Counted from the stretch's first letter, positions 18,582-28,674 are shown. The stretch is DNA of 64,000 nt from Planctomycetota bacterium (GCA_014381825.1 JACNKX010000119.1:54226-118225); one strand, 5' to 3'. A program made the numbers and translations. Notes: generated by a model not told the origin, from the sequence alone.

Positions 18582-19991
18582 ATGTATAGAATTCTCCTGC
18601 TGGCTTGTCTGTTCGCCGCATCTGTCGTGGTGGGCCAACAGCCCGGTCCGCGTCCGTTGTACGTCGAGGGCTATACCGATCAATTGAGCTACGTTCCTGG
18701 CGAGGAAGTTGCCTTCCATCTCTCGACAACAGCCGTGAAGGCCTCGATAACGATCGAGCGGATCGGCGTACAAAACAAGGTGGTCTGGGAGAAGAAAGAT
18801 ATCGCAGGCGCGGAATATGCCGTTCCGGCCAACGCCTCATCGCACGGCTGCAATTGGCCCGAATCGTTTCGGTTGAAGATTCCCGATGATTGGCAGACAG
18901 GATACTACCACGCGACACTCCACGTCGAGGATCGCGGCGGCGAGTTCGTTCAACGAAACTCGCGTACGGCGACGGGCTCCCTATTTTTTGTCGTGAGATC
19001 TGCCACGCCAGGAACCAACTCGAAGATTCTTCTACAACTCTCCACAAACACGTATAACGCCTACACGAATTGGGGTGGGCACAGTTTGTATTCGTATCAC
19101 GGACGAAACAAGCTGCAAGGACATCGCGTCTCGTTCAACCGCCCGCTCAGCAGCCAGTTCTATAACTGGGAAGTTCATTTCGCCAAGTGGGCCGAGCAGA
19201 ACGGAATCGCAATCGATTATGCCGTGAACAGCGATCTGGAGTTTCATCCCGAGATACTCGCTAACTACCGACTTGTACTCAGCGTCGGACACGACGAGTA
19301 TTGGTCGGCCCCGATGCGAAACAATCTCGAAAAGTTCATCGCCGATGGCGGTAACGTGGCCTTCTTCAGCGGCAACACTTGTTGCTGGCAAGTACGCAGC
19401 AAAGACGAAGGCCGATCCTTGACCTGCTGGAAGCAGTGGTACAACCTTGACCCGCTCTATCGCGAAAGCGATCACAAGCTGTTGAGTACGGCGTGGAGCC
19501 ACCACCTTGTTGACCGTCCCGAGAATCAATTGACCGGCGTCGGATTTTTGTTCGGCGGCTATCACCGCAGCCACGGACAGTTCATGGATGGACCAGCCTC
19601 GTTTGAAGTGCATCGCGAAGATCACTGGATCTTCGAAGGCACAAAGCTCCAACGCGGTGAGCGATTCGGCGGCAAGGATACGATCGTCGGGTACGAGTGC
19701 GATGGCTGCGAATTGAAGATTGAAAACGGTCTGCCCGAGCCGACCTTCCGTGACGGTACACCAAAGAGCTTCACTGTGCTGGGCACTTGCCCCGCCCGTT
19801 GGGCCACTGGCGATAGCGTGTGGTACGAAAAGTTCCCCAAAGATCGAGTTGGCAATGCGGTGATGGGAGTGTATACGCGGGGTGGGACCGTCTTCACCGC
19901 TGGCACGACGGATTGGGCCCACGGCCTGCGGGGTGGCGACCCAGCAGTCACGCAGATCACGAAGAATATCCTCGAACGACTCTCGAAGTAG
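18582..19991 (+). CDS. secreted N,N-dimethylformamidase large-subunit-like protein
   Basis: 469 residues with a signal peptide (MYRILLLACLFAASVVVGQ). After an N-terminal beta-rich domain (YVEGYTDQLSYVPGEEVAFH), the protein resembles the C-terminal domain of the N,N-dimethylformamidase beta subunit. Visible blocks are LQLSTNTYNAYTNWGGHSLY, LSVGHDEYWSAPMRNNLEKF, GGNVAFFSGNTCCWQ and the terminal TVFTAGTTDWAHGL. True dimethylformamidase binds an unusual iron site in the cytoplasm. The exported homologues common in planctomycetes have no demonstrated activity, so the name reflects similarity only. It ends 25 bases from the convergent kinase gene. Confidence 0.8.
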   Translation: MYRILLLACLFAASVVVGQQPGPRPLYVEGYTDQLSYVPGEEVAFHLSTTAVKASITIERIGVQNKVVWEKKDIAGAEYAVPANASSHGCNWPESFRLKIPDDWQTGYYHATLHVEDRGGEFVQRNSRTATGSLFFVVRSATPGTNSKILLQLSTNTYNAYTNWGGHSLYSYHGRNKLQGHRVSFNRPLSSQFYNWEVHFAKWAEQNGIAIDYAVNSDLEFHPEILANYRLVLSVGHDEYWSAPMRNNLEKFIADGGNVAFFSGNTCCWQVRSKDEGRSLTCWKQWYNLDPLYRESDHKLLSTAWSHHLVDRPENQLTGVGFLFGGYHRSHGQFMDGPASFEVHREDHWIFEGTKLQRGERFGGKDTIVGYECDGCELKIENGLPEPTFRDGTPKSFTVLGTCPARWATGDSVWYEKFPKDRVGNAVMGVYTRGGTVFTAGTTDWAHGLRGGDPAVTQITKNILERLSK

Positions 19992-20015
19992 AAAATCCGA
20001 GCCGGCTGCCCTAGC

Positions 20016-23000
20016 TCAGTCGTTCGCCCGAACAAAGCGTTGAAAGTCATACTCCTCGCGAAGCGCGCTAAAATCGGGATCTTGCATCAACCAATTGGCC
20101 CTTTCAGATTCACGAAAGTAGCCGCCCAAAGCGGCAGCGTCGAGCAACTCGATGGCACGAGTCGCAAACTGTCGTCGCAATGCCGAGTCGGCGTCCGTTA
20201 ACGCTTGTGGGCGAGACTGCTTGTCCAGCGCTAACACGCACAAGCCGTAACCGCAGGCAGCGCTATACAGATTCTCCGCGTCGTCTGGCTCCAGTTCGGC
20301 AAGCGTCTCGAGAGTCGTTGCAGCCTCGTCGTACGATCCGCGTTGCGAAAGGATTTGGCTCCGCTCGTAAAGCAGGTATCCCACGCGCTGTTTGTCTTGA
20401 GCCAAAGTGAATTCAAGATCGGTTGCGACGCGCTCGTAGAACGTACAAACCTCGATGTGATCGGAGAAATGTTGCAGGTAAGGCTTCAACGCGGCCTGTT
20501 GCTCCAGTACGCCTTCGGCCTTCAGCCCCTGCAACGTCAGTAAGCCTCGTTCAAAACAGTTCCTGGCCGCCGTAAAATCAAAGCGTCGCTGCTGGGCATA
20601 GCCAAGTCGAAACGCCAAGCCAACGAAGTCGATTCTCGGTTGCACTGCCGACGGATCGACGGCGAGTATTTCTTCAAGCAGCCTAATTCCACGTTCATAC
20701 AACTGCTGCACCGCAGCGACATCGCCGTCGGATTCGCACACCAAAGCCTGTCGATCCATCGCGACCATTCGCGCTCGCATCAAACGCGCGTCGAGCGGCG
20801 AGATGGCTGCCAAGCGCTCCCGAATCTCTGCGCAAGCCGAAATATGCGGTCGCGCCATCCCGATTTCGCCCATTTCCCAATGCAAATCGAAGAGCTGTTC
20901 ATGAGACAAGGACAGGTTGTATTGTGCATCAGCGTCTTCCTTCTCGCCCTGAGCAAGTCGTTCACGAGTCGCCAGCGACATTTCGAGGGCCTCACGGGCG
21001 GCGACGACATCACCAGTTGATCGCCGCGATCCCGACAACCCCGAGTAAGCGGATGCTAAATCCTCGTGGGCTTGTTCATCGAGCGAATCGGCCGCGGCGA
21101 GTTCTTTCGCAATTTCGACTGCTTCGAGGAACGCCTTGATTGCGAGGGCATGCTCCCCACGAGCGGTGTACACGTTTGCGATCCGGCCAAACGACACGAA
21201 GAGATCACGCTGCGCGTGGCGGTCATCCGAGGCGGCATTCGCCAACCGTCGCGCAATGCCAAGACTCTCTTCATAGAACGAAAACGCGTCGTCAATTTCC
21301 AGGCACTGCAATCTGAGGTCGCCAAGTCGCCCTAATGCGACAGAAACGCCACGCTCGGTCGTCGTGTCCGTGGGATCTAACGTTGCCAGCTCACGCGCGA
21401 CGGTTAACTGTCGTTCATACAACTGAATCGCCGCCTTCAAATCGCCGGAACGTTGCAGCGCCTCGCCAAGCCGAAGACAAGTTGCCGCGATGTTTTCCAA
21501 GACTAAGTTGCTGCCATCACCGCGCGACCGCAGGTCGTCCAAGATCGAAAGGGCTTCGCCGTATAGACGTGTGGCCGTTTGTAGATCACCACCTCTTTTC
21601 AACGCATCGCCAAGCTGCTGCTTTGCCGCCGCTAGGTCCATTCGGTCGAAGAAACTGTCTGGATCTCGGCGAACCAACTCGGAGTCGATCTGCTCGACGT
21701 GCTCGAAATGTCGTTTGGCGAGACTAAGGTCTCCGGTGCGAAGCGCAAGTTCCCCCAGCTTGCTGTGGGACGATGCGAGTTGCTGTTGAACAACCTTGTG
21801 ACTCGGATCGGACTTCGCGGCGCGCGTGAGAACGGCGACACTGCGTTGGTAGTAATGGCCTGCCTGCTCCACGTTCGACTGCTGCAAGAGAACATCGCCG
21901 AATCGCCTCAGACCAATGGCTAGATCAAATTGAGCTTCGAGATTGTTCACGCTCTCGGACGTGCTCGCCAACTGTTCACGCAACGCCAAACTTGCCTCGT
22001 AGGACTCTCTGGCAAGCTGAAGTTTTGACTGCCGAAGATAGATCGTTCCAAGAAAGTTGTAAGTTACGGCGAGACTGCGTTGATATTCCTTGTTCCCTGC
22101 ATCCGCGTTACGTAACTCCTGAAGGATAGCACGGCTTTGTTCGTGCGCGTCGCGAGCCGATTGCACTTCACCCAGATTGAATCGAAACTCTCCAAGGCAA
22201 CCGTGTGCGGCGGCTAACGACTTGGCATAAGTTGCATTGCCAGTGAATTGCTGGCATAGTTCGTCAAGCAATTCGTAGCCTTGATCCTGTAAGCGAAGAG
22301 CTTCTTTCATGTGCCCCAACGTCTGTTCGATCTTCGCTAGCTTGCCGTACGAAATCGCCAGGTTATGTTGCAAGAAGTCGTTGTTCGGGTCAGCTTCGTG
22401 CATCTTCTGAAATGCTCTGTTCGCCATCTCGTACTCGCGGCGAGCCCGTTCAACGCCGTTCGTATCTCCGGGAGCATTGATCGAAAGGAAGATATCCCCG
22501 AGTTCGACGTGTGCCACCGCAGTGTGATGATCTGCCAAATCGTTCGTTGCCAAATTGCTGGCGACTAAATCAAGTTGTTCGATCACCGCCACCAACATAT
22601 CGTGGCGAACGCTCTGTGCTGCCGGAACGTGTTCAAGTCGGCGTTGAATGTCGAAGACAATGCGTTCGAGAGTGTGAAGTGCGAGATCGGCCTGCCCGCG
22701 AGCCGTCTCGGCGTTAGCGTCCGAAAGTTGTCTCGCCTCATCTGCCTCTTGCCGCAACTTCGTTTCGAGAGCATAACCACCTGCCAACGTCGCAATCAGA
22801 ATACTCGCGAGCAGAATCGAGACCGTGGCGAGCGTTGACACGCGCGGATTCCGTTTGCACCATCGCCAGAGGCGTTCCACGCCAGAAATCGATCGAGCGC
22901 GGATCGGCTCGCCATTCAAAAACCGCCCAAGATCATGGGCCAACTCGGCTGCTGTGTCATACCGTTTCGACGGTTGTTTCTCGAGGCACTTCAAACAGAT

Positions 23001-24110
23001 CGTTTGAAGATCTCTATCGATCGATTGGTTCAACTGCCGCGGAGCAACAGGGTCCCGCCCGGCAACCTGGGCCAAGGTTTCCACCACCGTCGCGGCCTGA
23101 AAGGGAGGACGCCCCGTCAGCAAGCAGTACAAGATCGCGCCGAGCGAGTAGACGTCGCCCAACGCCTCGGATTGACTAGCGTTGCCGTCGACATTTTCCG
23201 GTGCCATGTATGCCGGCGTCCCTAGAATGTCACCGGTCACAGTGGGGCCATCGGATTCTAGTCGCTTTGCGAGCCCGAAGTCGGTGATCTTCGGAACGCC
23301 TTCGTCGGTCAACAAGATATTCGCTGGCTTGAGATCACGATGCGCGATGCCGTGCTGATGCGCATAGTGAATTCCATTGGCGATGTCGCGAACTAATCGA
23401 CTCGCTTCACGCGGGTCGAGCGGGCCGCGAGCGACTCGATGCGCCAAACTCTCACCATCGATATACGCCATCGAGAAGTATTGATGCTGTTCGTGCTCGC
23501 CGACAGAAAAAATCGGCACGATGTTTACGTGGTCGAGTCGGGCGGCGGCCTTCGCTTCAATGTGAAATCGCTGGACTTCGATCTCCGACGCGAAGCGACC
23601 TGCCAAAATCATTTTCAACGCGACGACACGATCAGCACCGCGCTGCCAAGCTTTGTAGACGACGCCCATGCCACCCCGAGCAACTTCTTCAAGTAGCTCA
23701 TAGTCGGCGATGCGACTCGCCGAATGCAATTCAATGGCCTCGGTTGGCGCGAGCGCTCGCGTCGCAAACGCATCAGTTGACACGTCATCGATCGCTCCAG
23801 TACTAAGACTTCTAGTGATATGCGGCGATTCGCTTTCGAGTGCCTCATGCACTTCAAACAATCGTTGCAGGCGATCGAAGCAATCAGGAAAGCGTGAAAG
23901 GTAGTCGGCGGGCGCTACATCGTCTCCAATGGCTTCACGCAAACAGAACTCCGCATAGATTAGCTCAACGCGACTTTCCTCACGACGCAATGCTGGATGT
24001 TCTTCCAGCAACGTCTCGACGAGAACGTTTTCGCCGTTCGTCCAGCTCGCGTGTTGCGTTTTACGGACACTATCGAGCAAATCGTTCAACGCGTTTGAGC
24101 CGTCATTCAT
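20016..24110 (-). CDS. Hanks-type Ser/Thr kinase with transmembrane segment and long TPR region
   Basis: 1364 residues. Residues about 1-100 form an N-terminal module (FCLREAIGDDVAPADYLSRF...) shared with the kinase at 38379. The kinase domain is about 134-405: glycine loop EEVARGGMGVVYKA, Lys in VVALKM, catalytic loop AHRDLKPANILL, DFG in ITDFGLAKR and GTPAYMAPE. A single membrane segment follows near 428-450 (ATVSILLASILIATLAGGYA). The remaining 900 residues are tandem TPR-like repeats with regular NxxLGxxxxxxGxxxxA patterns. This predicts a cytoplasmic kinase with a large TPR region on the other side of the membrane, or anchored near it. A sigma-region-2-like protein is encoded immediately upstream and overlaps by eight bases. 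Confidence 0.95.
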   Translation of the reverse strand: MNDGSNALNDLLDSVRKTQHASWTNGENVLVETLLEEHPALRREESRVELIYAEFCLREAIGDDVAPADYLSRFPDCFDRLQRLFEVHEALESESPHITRSLSTGAIDDVSTDAFATRALAPTEAIELHSASRIADYELLEEVARGGMGVVYKAWQRGADRVVALKMILAGRFASEIEVQRFHIEAKAAARLDHVNIVPIFSVGEHEQHQYFSMAYIDGESLAHRVARGPLDPREASRLVRDIANGIHYAHQHGIAHRDLKPANILLTDEGVPKITDFGLAKRLESDGPTVTGDILGTPAYMAPENVDGNASQSEALGDVYSLGAILYCLLTGRPPFQAATVVETLAQVAGRDPVAPRQLNQSIDRDLQTICLKCLEKQPSKRYDTAAELAHDLGRFLNGEPIRARSISGVERLWRWCKRNPRVSTLATVSILLASILIATLAGGYALETKLRQEADEARQLSDANAETARGQADLALHTLERIVFDIQRRLEHVPAAQSVRHDMLVAVIEQLDLVASNLATNDLADHHTAVAHVELGDIFLSINAPGDTNGVERARREYEMANRAFQKMHEADPNNDFLQHNLAISYGKLAKIEQTLGHMKEALRLQDQGYELLDELCQQFTGNATYAKSLAAAHGCLGEFRFNLGEVQSARDAHEQSRAILQELRNADAGNKEYQRSLAVTYNFLGTIYLRQSKLQLARESYEASLALREQLASTSESVNNLEAQFDLAIGLRRFGDVLLQQSNVEQAGHYYQRSVAVLTRAAKSDPSHKVVQQQLASSHSKLGELALRTGDLSLAKRHFEHVEQIDSELVRRDPDSFFDRMDLAAAKQQLGDALKRGGDLQTATRLYGEALSILDDLRSRGDGSNLVLENIAATCLRLGEALQRSGDLKAAIQLYERQLTVARELATLDPTDTTTERGVSVALGRLGDLRLQCLEIDDAFSFYEESLGIARRLANAASDDRHAQRDLFVSFGRIANVYTARGEHALAIKAFLEAVEIAKELAAADSLDEQAHEDLASAYSGLSGSRRSTGDVVAAREALEMSLATRERLAQGEKEDADAQYNLSLSHEQLFDLHWEMGEIGMARPHISACAEIRERLAAISPLDARLMRARMVAMDRQALVCESDGDVAAVQQLYERGIRLLEEILAVDPSAVQPRIDFVGLAFRLGYAQQRRFDFTAARNCFERGLLTLQGLKAEGVLEQQAALKPYLQHFSDHIEVCTFYERVATDLEFTLAQDKQRVGYLLYERSQILSQRGSYDEAATTLETLAELEPDDAENLYSAACGYGLCVLALDKQSRPQALTDADSALRRQFATRAIELLDAAALGGYFRESERANWLMQDPDFSALREEYDFQRFVRAND

Positions 24111-24345
24111 CGGTTGCTCCGTCGAGACCTAACGCGGAGACAGCACGATTGAAGAAGTTCGCCGTGATCGATTGGCAGATGTCCATCGAGTCCATCATCC
24201 GCCGGAGCCGCGGATCGGTCAGTCGAACTCGGGCAATCACGCGCAAATCCGATTCATACCGTAGGATCAGTTCTTCGGCCGCCCGCTCGTCGCCGCGACG
24301 CACGCGTGTAATCAAGGCGTCGAAAGACTCGCCGACCTGAGTCAT
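24103..24345 (-). CDS. short ECF-sigma-like protein, region 2 only
   Basis: 80 residues from ATG 24345, which has a G-rich stretch just before it on the minus strand; a longer frame to 24411 adds no similarity. The protein matches the N-terminal half of planctomycete ECF sigma factors: SFDALITRVRRGDERAAEELI, YESDLRVIARVRL and RMMDSMDICQSITANFFNRA, i.e. region 2 with the core-binding and -10 segments. It then stops after SALGLDGATDE. Normal ECF factors continue for another 90-100 residues through region 4, which is absent here. Its stop overlaps the kinase ATG by eight bases in another frame. It may be a decayed sigma factor or a stand-alone regulator. Confidence 0.75.
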   Translation of the reverse strand: MTQVGESFDALITRVRRGDERAAEELILRYESDLRVIARVRLTDPRLRRMMDSMDICQSITANFFNRAVSALGLDGATDE

Positions 24346-24596
24346 ATTCCCCCCCAAACTGAATGGCCCGTCCCATTCAACTATAGGATGCGGAAGTAGT
24401 ACTCGTCGCACGTTGGGTCGCGAAGCAGCTTACGCCGACAAGTCGATGCTTCGCGCGCCGTCACGTCCCGAAACTAGCATCACTCTGTAACGACTCTAAC
24501 GGGCGTAGGCGTTGAAACGGTTATGGTTCTTTGCGGTTGAACTTTGCATTTGGGTCGCTAGAACGCATAATCACATTCTCTGAATGTCATTCCGCT

Positions 24597-24601
24597 AGGA
24601 G
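24597..24601 (+). promoter_or_regulatory. Shine-Dalgarno sequence for a TTG start
   Basis: AGGAG is spaced six bases before the TTG at 24608 that opens the DUF1501 gene. It supports this non-ATG start, because the next in-frame Met is far inside the conserved domain. Confidence 0.7.
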
Positions 24602-24607
24602 ATCGAA

Positions 24608-25990
24608 TTGCTGACCTTCTTTGAACGCAAAAGGACGAGCTTTTGCGATGGTGTATCCCGACGCAACTTTCTTCGCATCGGCTCGCTCGGCTTCGGTGGG
24701 CTGTCGCTTGCCAATTTGCTGAAGGCAGAAGCGGCGCTAGGCTCGGCGTCTCGCAGTAACTCGGTGGTGATGATCTATCTCCCGGGCGGTCCCACGCAGC
24801 ATGAATCGTTCGACCCCAAGCCTGATGCGCCGAGTGAGATTCGAGGATCGTTCCGTCCAATCAGTACCCAAGTTCCCGGCGTTCGCTTCTGTGAATTGCT
24901 GCCCAAATTGTCAGGCATGGCGAACCAGTTTTCGGTCGTACGAAGTTTAGTGGGGATGGAGAACCGGCACGAATCGTTTCAGTGTTACACGGGTCGCGCG
25001 GGAGGCCGCAACGAAGACAACGAACCAGCTGGCGGTTGGCCGTCGTTCGGGTCCGTCGCGTCCAAGGTACTTGGCCCTAGTGCCGGGGGCATGATTCCAT
25101 ACGTCGATGCCGCACCAAAGATGGGATATCAGCCGTATGGCAACCGTGGCATTCACCTGCAAGGCCCTTCTTCCTGGCCTGGCTTCACCGGGTACGAGCA
25201 TATTCCGTTTGCGCTCGAAGGCGAAGTCAAATCAGATCTCGTTCTCAATGGAGTCGACCTTTCGCGACTAGGGAATCGCCGCGAATTGTTGGCCGCATTG
25301 GCGAAGTACCAGCAAAAGGTCGAAAGCGGAGGAACTGACAACTTCCAAGAACAAGCATTTGGGATGCTCTCGTCAAGTCGGCTGGGCGAAGCGCTCGACG
25401 TGGAGAAAGAGCCGCAAGCGGTGCGCGAGCGTTATGGAGAGGTGCAGAAGACCGATCCAAGCTTTGGCGGCGCACCACAGAGTCCGCAACATCTGCTGTT
25501 AACTCGTCGATTGATCGAAGCGGGTGTTCGCTGTGTGAGCGTGGCTTTTGGAGCTTGGGACTGGCATGCGAATCGAGAAGGGACGATCGAGTATCTTTCA
25601 AACAAGTATCTCCCGGTTTTCGATCACGCCTTATCCGTCTTCTTGCAAGATCTCGACGAACGCGGGTTACTCGACACGACAACGGTAATCGTGTGGGGAG
25701 AATTTGGCCGGACACCTCGGATAAATGCCAAGGGAGGTCGAGATCATTGGCCGGGTACGCAATCGGTACTGATGGCGGGAGGTGGTATCCAAGGTGGACG
25801 AGTCGTCGGCGAAACAGACCGGATCGGAGGCGTGCCAGCGGAGCGTCCTGTTCACGTCCAAGAGGTCTTCGCGACGCTATATCATAACCTCGGCATCGAC
25901 ACAAACGGTGTGAAGATCCCCGACTTGAACGGCCGTCCGCGATATTTGGTTGATGATAACCGCCAACCGATCAAAGAACTCTTCTCATAA
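24608..25990 (+). CDS. DUF1501 family protein
   Basis: 460 residues from TTG 24608. An N-terminal Tat-like stretch, CDGVSRRNFLRIGSLGFGGL, leads into the DUF1501 domain. Landmarks are VVMIYLPGGPTQHESFDPKP, FSVVRSLVGMENRHESFQCY, and near the C-terminus TTVIVWGEFGRTPRINAKGG followed by RDHWPG, the conserved segment of the family. The fold is related to alkaline phosphatase and sulfatases. Its role is unproven, but in planctomycetes it usually accompanies DUF1553 or DUF1592 cytochrome-like proteins. Here no such partner is adjacent. It is convergent with the phosphatase at 26037, 46 bases away. Confidence 0.9.
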   Translation: MLTFFERKRTSFCDGVSRRNFLRIGSLGFGGLSLANLLKAEAALGSASRSNSVVMIYLPGGPTQHESFDPKPDAPSEIRGSFRPISTQVPGVRFCELLPKLSGMANQFSVVRSLVGMENRHESFQCYTGRAGGRNEDNEPAGGWPSFGSVASKVLGPSAGGMIPYVDAAPKMGYQPYGNRGIHLQGPSSWPGFTGYEHIPFALEGEVKSDLVLNGVDLSRLGNRRELLAALAKYQQKVESGGTDNFQEQAFGMLSSSRLGEALDVEKEPQAVRERYGEVQKTDPSFGGAPQSPQHLLLTRRLIEAGVRCVSVAFGAWDWHANREGTIEYLSNKYLPVFDHALSVFLQDLDERGLLDTTTVIVWGEFGRTPRINAKGGRDHWPGTQSVLMAGGGIQGGRVVGETDRIGGVPAERPVHVQEVFATLYHNLGIDTNGVKIPDLNGRPRYLVDDNRQPIKELFS

Positions 25991-26036
25991 TGCGACGTGC
26001 GGCGAACGCATCTGCAAGTCGCCGAGCGCGACCGAC

Positions 26037-27704
26037 CTACTCGCGTCCGAAGCAAACAATACAGACGTCGTCCTGTCTGTTCGCTCCATCCAAAAACGCC
26101 TCGAGATTGCTGACGACGTTCGCGACAACGTCAGTCGACGTCGGTCCCGCGGTCACCAGATCGGCAACACGCGAATCGCCGAATGCCTCGGATTTCGAAT
26201 TCTCGGCTTCGGTCACTCCATCCGTATGGAGAAAGAGCAGTTCGCCAGGTTCAATCTGAAATGAATGCGATTGATAGTTGGTTTCCTTGGCGGCCCCCAA
26301 CGGTGGACCGAACAGATCTCGCCCCGGCAATTCGATCGTGCGATTCGTTCGACGCAGCAGCGGAGGCATGTGTCCAGCAGATGCCAGCGTTACGAGATTC
26401 TTGCTGGGGTCGAGTACCAACATCAGCATCGTGATAAAACGGCCAAGTCGACTCGATCGGCAGGTGATCCCATTGAGTACTTCAAGCACCATCGCAGGCT
26501 CTTGAAGCGACGCCGTCAGGAATCGTGTCTCGGCCAATATCTTTGACATAACTAATGCCGCCGGAACTCCGTGCCCAACCACGTCGCCAACAACAACTCC
26601 TAACCTTCCGTCGGGCAAAGGAATATAGTCGAAGAAATCACCGCCAACCTTCTCGGCTGGTTCGTAGTGGTCGAAAAACTCATAGCCTGAGACCGTTGGT
26701 CGGTGTTCGGGCAGACTATTTCGCTGGACTTCTGCGGCGAGGATTAAATCGCGTTCGAGCGTGCGCGTGCGGACTTCAGTCTCGTGTAGTTTCGCGACAG
26801 TAATCGCAAGTGATGCTTGCGTGGCCATTGCAGCCAGAATTCGAAGGTCGTCTTGCCGGAAGGCCTTGCGGACATTCGAAGTGTCGAGTTGCACGACGCC
26901 TAAGACTTCGCTTTCTCGATCAACAAGCGGAGCGCACATTACAGACTTCAGCTGAAAGTCAGCGACGCTTTGACTCGCGTCAAACCGTGAGTCAGTGGAC
27001 GCGTTGCTCGTTACAATCGCACTGCGAGTTTGCATCACCTCGCTGATGACCGTCCGACTAACTCGCAGTTCGCCCTGTCTCACTTTCACCCAGCCGGGTT
27101 TCAATTGTCCGGCCGAGTCTTTCAGGATGATGCAACCACGATCGGACTGCGGCAGCATCTTGAAGAGTGAATCGAGAACCTGAGCCAGCAGTTTATCGAG
27201 CGACAAGAACTGCCCAAGGGACTGTGTCACCTCCAGCAGTGCGTCGAAGCGTGCTTCAGTTGCCGGAGAATACGTTCCCGTATCGCTGCCTCCCGAGTCG
27301 GAGAGTTTAATATAGGCACCCGTGTCATGGGTCACTCCACAATCGTCGTCTTCGTCGATGATGCTACGCTGATCTGGCAATAGATGCTCACTGTCCGATC
27401 CATCCAACGGTGTCAGCGATTCGTGGAACAAGAACACAAACTGACTCAGCCGAATACTGTCGCCGTCTTGCAATCGGACGCGCGACTGTATGACCTGATT
27501 GTTGACAACCGTCCCGTTGGAACTATTCAGGTCTTCGAGATAATAGTCCCGACCAACCGACAGGATGCGGGCGTGATGACGGCTCACGGAATCAGCGTCG
27601 ACAACAACATCGCAATCCGATTGCCGCCCCAAGACGCACCGTCTCATGGACAACGGAATCGTGCGTTTCGGAGAGGGTCCCGTAGAAGTTTCCAGATAAG
27701 CCAT
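26037..27704 (-). CDS. FHA-GAF-PP2C (SpoIIE/RsbU-type) phosphatase
   Basis: 555 residues with three modules in order. An FHA phosphothreonine-binding domain spans about 20-95 (RRCVLGRQSDCDVVVDADSV, then SRHHA and LNSSNGT). A GAF sensor spans about 150-305 (EVTQSLGQFLSLDKLLAQVL onward). A PP2C-like SpoIIE phosphatase spans about 325-555 with metal-binding Asp in KVGGDFFDY, VVGDVVGHGVPAAL and LFLHTDGVTEAE. Such proteins dephosphorylate anti-sigma antagonists or kinase substrates. It is 130 bases downstream of cheR on the same strand. The FHA domain could therefore dock it on threonines phosphorylated by the kinases that head the operon. That link is inference. Confidence 0.93.
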   Translation of the reverse strand: MAYLETSTGPSPKRTIPLSMRRCVLGRQSDCDVVVDADSVSRHHARILSVGRDYYLEDLNSSNGTVVNNQVIQSRVRLQDGDSIRLSQFVFLFHESLTPLDGSDSEHLLPDQRSIIDEDDDCGVTHDTGAYIKLSDSGGSDTGTYSPATEARFDALLEVTQSLGQFLSLDKLLAQVLDSLFKMLPQSDRGCIILKDSAGQLKPGWVKVRQGELRVSRTVISEVMQTRSAIVTSNASTDSRFDASQSVADFQLKSVMCAPLVDRESEVLGVVQLDTSNVRKAFRQDDLRILAAMATQASLAITVAKLHETEVRTRTLERDLILAAEVQRNSLPEHRPTVSGYEFFDHYEPAEKVGGDFFDYIPLPDGRLGVVVGDVVGHGVPAALVMSKILAETRFLTASLQEPAMVLEVLNGITCRSSRLGRFITMLMLVLDPSKNLVTLASAGHMPPLLRRTNRTIELPGRDLFGPPLGAAKETNYQSHSFQIEPGELLFLHTDGVTEAENSKSEAFGDSRVADLVTAGPTSTDVVANVVSNLEAFLDGANRQDDVCIVCFGRE

Positions 27705-27834
27705 CGGAATCTCGACGGATTGTTAACTTAGAAGAGAAACAGAATCGGAATTGTAAACCAGAATTCAATTCATGACACCCACCGATACCGTTAAACGCAA
27801 CACCTGAAAGGCGCGGCGGCACGAAGCCCTCAGG

Positions 27835-28662
27835 TCACAATGGCCGTTTCTGGTAGGAGAGTGACGAGTCGAACGAGATTCGATCGAACCGATCCTTGAG
27901 GTCGAACAGCGTTTCCGTCGCACCGAGGATGAGGAAGCCACCAGGACGGATCGTCTGGTGGACGCGACGGAGGATGGTACGTTTCGTATCGTCCGACATG
28001 TATATCAAGGCGTTTCGCAAGAGGACTAGATCCATCGGGGGCAGCGTAGGCAAAGGCTTGATGAGATTCAGTTCTCGAAACTGGACAGCAGCTCGCAGCG
28101 AATCGTTCAGCTGCCAACCCGAACGTTGCCGTTGAAAGTAACGGTCGCGCCGTCGGGCAGACAATCCACGAGTCATCTCAACTTCGCTATACTCGCCCGC
28201 AACCGCCTGCAGGATCGATTGGTACGAACAGTCACTACCGAGGATCTCGACATCCCATCCGGACACCGCGTCGCTGAAGCTCTCACGCAGCAACATGCCG
28301 ATGCTATACGCTTCCTGTCCCGAGGCACAAGCGCAGCACCAGATTCGCAGACAGCGCTCGGCTTGCCGTTGGTGAAGCAACGCTGGAAGAATGTGTTGGC
28401 TCAAGTTCGCGAAGTATTGTTCGTCCCGAAAGAACGAAGTCTCATGCGTCAGCATTGCTTCGACGACTTCTCGTTCCAGCTGTGGATCTCGGCTCGCCTG
28501 AAGCTTGGCAATGACTTCCTTTACCGAAGGGCAACTCCACCGCTGAGCGACTGGTAACAGTCTGGATTTAGCAAGATAGGCTTTGTCCGCTTCAAGCACG
28601 TTTCCCGTTCGCTCGGCAACGATGCGGCAGATAAAATCAAAGCCTGATGATTCGGCTGACAT
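27835..28662 (-). CDS. cheR: chemotaxis protein methyltransferase CheR
   Basis: 275 residues. The N-terminal helical CheR domain (about 1-75) is followed by an S-adenosylmethionine methyltransferase domain. It contains HETSFFRDEQYF, the SAM motif WCCACASGQEAYSIGML (an A-S-G-Q-E variant of the more usual S-S-G-E-E) and LVLLRNALIYMSDDTKR. CheR adds methyl groups to glutamates in chemoreceptors to reset sensitivity. The likely substrates are the two receptors encoded upstream at 30173 and 31753. It lies 12 bases after cheB, making it part of the same operon. It lacks a C-terminal receptor-tethering or TPR extension. Confidence 0.95.
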   Translation of the reverse strand: MSAESSGFDFICRIVAERTGNVLEADKAYLAKSRLLPVAQRWSCPSVKEVIAKLQASRDPQLEREVVEAMLTHETSFFRDEQYFANLSQHILPALLHQRQAERCLRIWCCACASGQEAYSIGMLLRESFSDAVSGWDVEILGSDCSYQSILQAVAGEYSEVEMTRGLSARRRDRYFQRQRSGWQLNDSLRAAVQFRELNLIKPLPTLPPMDLVLLRNALIYMSDDTKRTILRRVHQTIRPGGFLILGATETLFDLKDRFDRISFDSSLSYQKRPL

Positions 28663-28674
28663 GGAATCGATTGC

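Noticed and set aside
24103..24110. Programmed frameshift joining the sigma-like protein to the kinase
   Set aside because: No slippery run is visible at the overlap, and the kinase has its own ATG and an N-terminal module shared with another kinase, so separate translation is more likely.
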